DNA from: DASYUM01 sp036001225 | Lineage (GTDB): Bacteria > Methylomirabilota > Methylomirabilia > Rokubacteriales > DASRDR01 | Assembly (NCBI GenBank): GCA_036001225.1 | Contig: DASYUM010000186.1 | Span: 1 to 8,093 of the forward strand | Direction: 5' to 3' | DNA: 8,093 bases | In this document: positions 4,718 through 8,093 of the stretch, piece by piece | How positions within the stretch are numbered: position 1 is the stretch's first letter | How the letters are laid out: each line of letters opens with the position of its first letter | Notes under the pieces: model-generated | Seen by the model: only the letters and a program-made list of their open reading frames with translations | Database searches by the model: none | Told to the model about the DNA's origin: nothing | Made by a program: the position numbers and the translations under genes

Positions 4718-5785
4718 ATGGCCGCGCCCACCACCGATTCCGCGATGTACCAGACGATGCACCGTCAGCCCGCCGACCTCCGCCGCCTCCTCGACGGCGG
4801 CTGGGACGCCGCCCGTCAGGCCGCCGATCGGCTCGCCGGAGCCGAGCGGGTCGTCGTGACCGGCATCGGCACCAGCTACCACGCCGCGCTGGTCGGCGAG
4901 TGGCTCCTGCGCGCCGCCGGCGCCGACGCGCGCGCCGTCATGTCGTCCGACTTCGCGCTCTACCCCGACGCGGTGGGCCTCCGCCGGGGCGACGCCGTGG
5001 TGGTGATGGCCCACACCGGCGTCAAGCGCTTCTCGGGCGAGGCGATGGCGCAGGCGGCCGCGGCCGGGGCGACCGTGCTCTCGGTGGGGAGCCTGACCGC
5101 CGAGCATCCGGGCTCCCAGCTCGTCCTGCGCACGGTCGAGCGCGAGAAGTCGGCCGCCTTCACGGCCTCCCACCTGGCGGCGATGACGGTGCTGGCCCAG
5201 GTCGCGACCGAGCTGGGCGAGCGGCGGCAGGCGGCCGGCACCCGCGGCTTCCGGGCCGCGCTCGGCGGGCTGCCGGATCAGGTGGCGGAGGTCCTGGCCC
5301 GAGAAGGCGACGTGCTCCCGATCGCCCGGGAGGCGGCCGGGCGGCGCATCTACGCGGCCGGGGCCGGGCCCAACGCGGCGACCGCGCTGGAGGCGGTGAT
5401 CAAGGTCCGCGAGGCCGCCCAGGGGGGGATCGACGCGCTGGCGCTCGAGCAGTTCCTCCACGGGCCGATCGTCTCGGTGAACGCGGGTGACGTGGCGGTG
5501 CTGGTCAACGTGCCCGGCGCGGCCGCGGCCCGGGTCGGCGAGATCGCGGCCGTCCTGGCCGCGGTCGGCGCCCGGCTGTGGCTGGTCGGCGAGGCGGTGG
5601 CGGCCACGCCGGCGGCGACCGTGTTCCGGCTGCCGGCGCTCCCCGAGGTGCTCTCGCCGCTCCTGGCCGTCGTGCCGATCCAGATCCTCGCCTACCACAT
5701 GGCGGTGGTGAAGGGGATCGACCCCGACCGCTTCCGCCGGGACGATCCGACCTACGCGGCGGCCTTCGGGCTGCTGAAGCTGTAG
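4718..5785 (+). CDS. Double SIS-domain protein, GlmS isomerase-domain-like
   Basis: The 355-residue protein consists of two sugar isomerase (SIS) domains, about 44-165 and 207-330, as in the isomerase half of glucosamine-6-phosphate synthase, without the N-terminal glutaminase domain. The opening YQTMHRQPADLRRLL resembles the linker that begins the GlmS isomerase part. GTSYHAA (51-57) is the first phosphosugar-binding loop. E225, K229, E232 and H248 have the same spacing as E. coli GlmS E481, K485, E488 and H504, and H248 is in FLHGP. The C-terminus keeps YHMAVVKGIDPDRF, but the usual NLAKSVTVE ending with the Schiff-base lysine is replaced by a longer tail ending in GLLKL. It is therefore probably a cytoplasmic phosphosugar isomerase, deaminase or sensor; the exact substrate cannot be read. 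The start is supported by AGGAGG (4704-4709) eight bases before the ATG. It converges with the TRAP operon. Confidence 0.88.
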   Translation: MAAPTTDSAMYQTMHRQPADLRRLLDGGWDAARQAADRLAGAERVVVTGIGTSYHAALVGEWLLRAAGADARAVMSSDFALYPDAVGLRRGDAVVVMAHTGVKRFSGEAMAQAAAAGATVLSVGSLTAEHPGSQLVLRTVEREKSAAFTASHLAAMTVLAQVATELGERRQAAGTRGFRAALGGLPDQVAEVLAREGDVLPIAREAAGRRIYAAGAGPNAATALEAVIKVREAAQGGIDALALEQFLHGPIVSVNAGDVAVLVNVPGAAAARVGEIAAVLAAVGARLWLVGEAVAATPAATVFRLPALPEVLSPLLAVVPIQILAYHMAVVKGIDPDRFRRDDPTYAAAFGLLKL

Positions 5786-5807
5786 ACTCTCAGCCTCACC
5801 CCAGCGC

Positions 5808-7109
5808 TCAGACGAACTTGGGCATCAGCAGGCGCGGGACGAAGAGGATGAAGTCCGGGAACAGGATCACCAGGAGGAGTGCCAGCAGCATGGGCATGAG
5901 GATGATCAGGACATCCTTGATGGCGTCCGAGACCCGGATGCCGGCGATGTGACAGTCGATCAGCAGGCAGAGTCCGTAGGGCGGGGTGACGAGGCCGAAG
6001 GCCAGCGACACCACCCCGATGATGGCGAAGTGGATCGGGTGCATCCCGACCGTCTGCGCGGCTGGCGCCAACAGCGGCCCGATGATGATGATGGCGGGGA
6101 CGGCGTCGATGAAGCAGCCGATGAAGAGGAACACGGCCGCCTCGATCAGGCCGACGCTGGTCACCCCGGCCCCGTAGCGGGCCAGCACGCCGATGATCGT
6201 CCGCGGGATCTGGTAGTACGCCAGGAGCCACCCGAAGGCCGAGGCGGTGCCGATGCAAAAGAGCGAGATCGAGGCCAGCCGGGCGGTCTGGTAGAGGACC
6301 TGGCCGATCTCGCCGACTCCGAGCGAGCGGTACATGAAGGCGCCGATGGCCAGGCTGTAGAGCACGGCCAGGACCGAGGCCTCGGTCGGCGTGACGAACC
6401 CCCCCACCACCCCGCCGATGACGATGACCGGCGACAGGATGGCGAAGAAGCTGCGGCCGAGAGCGACGAAAAACTCGCCGACGGTGGCCCGCGCGTAGAC
6501 GGGGTAGCCGCGGACCTTCGCGTAGATCCACACCGCCGCCATCTGGGAGAGGCCGACCAGGATGCCGGGGATGAACCCGGCCAGGAACAGGGCCCCGATG
6601 GAGACGTTCATCACGCCGCCCCACACGACCATCAGGATGCTGGGCGGGATGATGACCCCGATCACCGACGAGCAGGCGGTGATGGCCACCGTGAAGCTCG
6701 CATCGTAGCCCTGGCGGCGCATGGCCGGGATGATGATGGAGCCCTCCCCGGCCGCGTCGGCGGTGGAGGAACCGGAGATGCCGGCGAAGATCATGCTGAC
6801 GACGACGTTGATCTGGGCCAGGCCCCCCCGGAACTGCCCGACCATGCACTTGGTCAGATCGATCAGCCGCTCGGTGATCCCGGCCGCGTTCATCAGGTTG
6901 GCGGCCAGCAAGAAGAAGGGGACGGCCAGGAGGATGAAGGAGTTGTAGGCCTTCGTCATCTCGCCGAGGATCAGCACCGGCGTCAGCCGGTCATCCAGGG
7001 CGAAGATCGGCAGACAGGCCAGCCCGAGGGCGAAGGCGACCGGCACCCGCAGGACGATCAGCGCGCCGAAGATGCCGAACATGATCCCGCCCACCTCACC
7101 GGGCGACAT
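5808..7109 (-). CDS. dctM: TRAP transporter large permease (DctM subunit)
   Basis: The 433-residue protein is the large membrane subunit of a tripartite ATP-independent periplasmic transporter, which carries the ligand across the inner membrane using an ion gradient. It is hydrophobic throughout, with roughly a dozen membrane segments. Hallmarks are LAVPFFLLAANLMN (61-74), the SGSSTADAAGEGSIIIP block (112-128), IPPSI (154-158), GGFVTPTEA (236-244), the FIDAVPAIIIIGP segment (333-345) and GLVTPPYGL (372-380). Length is normal for the family. The ATG at 7109 lies 14 bases inside the end of dctQ, with GGGGAG just upstream, so the two subunits are translationally coupled. It is the last gene of the operon; its stop is 22 bases from the stop of the oppositely oriented SIS gene, and no hairpin is evident between them. 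Confidence 0.96.
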   Translation of the reverse strand: MSPGEVGGIMFGIFGALIVLRVPVAFALGLACLPIFALDDRLTPVLILGEMTKAYNSFILLAVPFFLLAANLMNAAGITERLIDLTKCMVGQFRGGLAQINVVVSMIFAGISGSSTADAAGEGSIIIPAMRRQGYDASFTVAITACSSVIGVIIPPSILMVVWGGVMNVSIGALFLAGFIPGILVGLSQMAAVWIYAKVRGYPVYARATVGEFFVALGRSFFAILSPVIVIGGVVGGFVTPTEASVLAVLYSLAIGAFMYRSLGVGEIGQVLYQTARLASISLFCIGTASAFGWLLAYYQIPRTIIGVLARYGAGVTSVGLIEAAVFLFIGCFIDAVPAIIIIGPLLAPAAQTVGMHPIHFAIIGVVSLAFGLVTPPYGLCLLIDCHIAGIRVSDAIKDVLIILMPMLLALLLVILFPDFILFVPRLLMPKFV

Positions 7110-7662
7110 CGGGATCTCCCCGCAGGGCGGCCAGGGCGCTCTCGTCGCCCCGGAGCACCGCGACGGCAGCCACGATGCGCTCGCCGAGGAAGGCCACCCA
7201 GGTCAGCCCGGCCAGCAGGTAGGCGCCGTGGATGAACAGCAGGTTCATGCCGGTCAGCTCGGAGGTCTGGGTGTAGCCGAAGCGCGCGTACTGCCATCCG
7301 TAGCGCACGAACACCAGGGCGAACACGAGCATGAAGAGGTAGACCGTGAGGCGCAGGATGGCTTCGCCCCGCGCCGTGCGCGGGGTGGGCAGCACGTCCA
7401 CCTCGAAGTGGGTGCCCTCGCGGACGGCGATCATGGCCCCCAGCATGATGATCCAGATGAAGCAGAAGCGAGCGGCCTCTTCGGTCCAGATGTAGCGGGG
7501 GATGAGGCCGGTGTAGCGGGAGATGATCTGGAGCGTGACCGGGACGATCATCAGCCCCATGAGGGCGGCCACCAGGATCTGGAGCAGCCGGAAGTAGCCT
7601 CGCAACACGGTCGCGAAGAAACCGGGTCCCCGGGCACCGCGCCCCGGGGACCCGATCGTCAT
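7096..7662 (-). CDS. dctQ: TRAP transporter small permease (DctQ subunit)
   Basis: The 188-residue protein has four predicted membrane helices (about 25-47, 64-82, 101-121 and 141-162), the standard topology of the small TRAP subunit that partners DctM. The characteristic motif WTEEAARFCFIWIIMLGA (59-76) followed by VREGTHFEVD (80-89) is present. The first 20 residues are rich in Gly, Arg and Pro and cytoplasmic. The ATG at 7662 lies 19 bases after the dctP stop and has only a weak GGGAT-like ribosome binding site, as expected for an inner operon gene. Its end overlaps the dctM start by 14 bases. Confidence 0.93.
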   Translation of the reverse strand: MTIGSPGRGARGPGFFATVLRGYFRLLQILVAALMGLMIVPVTLQIISRYTGLIPRYIWTEEAARFCFIWIIMLGAMIAVREGTHFEVDVLPTPRTARGEAILRLTVYLFMLVFALVFVRYGWQYARFGYTQTSELTGMNLLFIHGAYLLAGLTWVAFLGERIVAAVAVLRGDESALAALRGDPDVAR

Positions 7663-7681
7663 GCCGAAATCCCGCTGTCTG

Positions 7682-8093
7682 CTACTTCACCGCGTTGATG
7701 GCCTCCAGCGTCTTGTCGGCGCCGGCTTCCTTGGCGAAGGCGATCTTCACCGGGGCCACCAGCTCGAGCAGCTTGGCCCGCTCGGTGAAGGGGTGGACGC
7801 GGATCTTGCCTTCGGCTCGGAACTTCTCGAGGATCTTGTCGTCCTCGCGCCGCTCCCAGTCGCGGCCGTAGGCCCCGGCCTCCCGTCCCGCCTTGACGAT
7901 CGCGTCCTGGAGCTCCTTGGGCAGCTTCCGGAAGGTCTTGCCGGAGAAGCAGAGGGGGCGGATGGTGATGGCGTGCTGGGTCAGCGAGACCTCGGGCGCC
8001 ACCTCGTGCCACTTCATCTGCGACCAGCCGGGACTCTCGTTCTCGCCGGCCTGGATCACGCCGGTCTGGACGGCGTTGTAGACCTCGTCGTAG
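7682..8093 (-). CDS. dctP: TRAP transporter substrate-binding protein (DctP), N-terminal part beyond the window
   Basis: The minus-strand frame is open to the window edge and ends at TAG 7684-7682, giving about 136 C-terminal residues. The GTG at 8059 is an internal valine: before it the frame already reads YDEVYNAVQTG, matching the DctP pattern in which an EVYxAxQTG helix is followed by a conserved gly/glu-asn segment (here VIQAGENESP). Further family-like parts are HAITIRPLCFSGKTFRKLP and a helical tail with LQDAIVKAGREAG. DctP binds the ligand in the periplasm and passes it to DctQM. The arginine that usually contacts the carboxylate of the ligand lies upstream, outside the window, so the substrate cannot be judged. 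It is the first visible gene of the dctPQM operon. Confidence 0.9.
   Translation of the reverse strand, partial: YDEVYNAVQTGVIQAGENESPGWSQMKWHEVAPEVSLTQHAITIRPLCFSGKTFRKLPKELQDAIVKAGREAGAYGRDWERREDDKILEKFRAEGKIRVHPFTERAKLLELVAPVKIAFAKEAGADKTLEAINAVK

Noticed and set aside
2734..4734. Minus-strand open frame of 666 codons spanning ilvE, the divergent region and the chalcone-isomerase-like gene
   Set aside because: It runs out of frame with ilvE and antisense to a gene with a signal peptide and good ribosome binding site. It arises from high G+C at third codon positions.
4685..5698. Minus-strand open frame of 337 codons opposite the SIS gene
   Set aside because: The plus-strand frame has conserved SIS and GlmS-type residues and a strong ribosome binding site; the antisense frame is a shadow.
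5786..5807. Bidirectional terminator between the SIS gene and dctM
   Set aside because: The 22 bases between the two stop codons contain no inverted repeat that I can see.
5949..7235. Plus-strand open frame of 428 codons rich in Asp, Gly and His antisense to dctM
   Set aside because: This is the usual antisense image of a hydrophobic membrane protein (Ile/Val codons read as Asp/His); dctM is unambiguous.
1..8093. CRISPR array, tRNA, insertion sequence or defence island
   Set aside because: No regularly spaced repeats, cloverleaf sequence, transposase motifs or terminal inverted repeats were seen; the HNH gene stands alone and is of a common housekeeping-like type.

Overview
The window is GC-rich bacterial DNA (by eye near 70% G+C) with tightly packed genes and strong AGGAGG-type ribosome binding sites. 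A DUF222/HNH protein, an orphan PF04392-type substrate-binding protein, a group II branched-chain aminotransferase and a TRAP transporter together suggest an uncultured soil or sediment bacterium of the Rokubacteria/Methylomirabilota or deltaproteobacterial kind. That placement is inference from gene content and composition; there is no marker gene in the window.

Layout: (1) bases 1-81 are the last codons of a plus-strand gene, probably an M20-type peptidase. (2) Bases 133-3818 are a minus-strand run, read right to left: ilvE (branched-chain aminotransferase), a PF04392 ABC substrate-binding protein overlapping its end, a possible small membrane protein with a one-base frameshift whose start overlaps the stop of the binding protein, a mostly empty 255-base stretch, and a DUF222/HNH endonuclease-like gene whose last codons are frameshifted. 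(3) Bases 3819-4008 are a divergent intergenic region between ilvE and the next plus-strand gene. (4) Bases 4009-5785 carry two plus-strand genes: a secreted chalcone-isomerase-like protein followed by a hairpin, and a double-SIS-domain protein resembling the isomerase half of GlmS. (5) Bases 5808-8093 are a minus-strand TRAP transporter operon in the order dctP (cut by the window edge), dctQ, dctM, converging on the SIS gene with 22 bases between the stop codons.

How the genes may work together: dctP, dctQ and dctM form one transporter for an organic acid or similar anion, driven by an ion gradient; the ligand cannot be read from the sequence. ilvE and the substrate-binding protein are probably co-transcribed, which hints at amino-acid-related uptake, but no permease or ATPase gene is present here. 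The other genes are single functions without an evident shared pathway.

I see no CRISPR array, transposase, tRNA, rRNA, prophage or defence island, and no clearly undescribed multi-gene system. The most useful observations are two apparent one-base indels in G-rich runs of neighbouring minus-strand genes (HNH tail and the small membrane ORF), a GlmS-like SIS protein that keeps the sugar-site residues but lacks both the glutaminase domain and the usual C-terminal lysine motif, and short repeated or palindromic elements upstream of the plus-strand genes.
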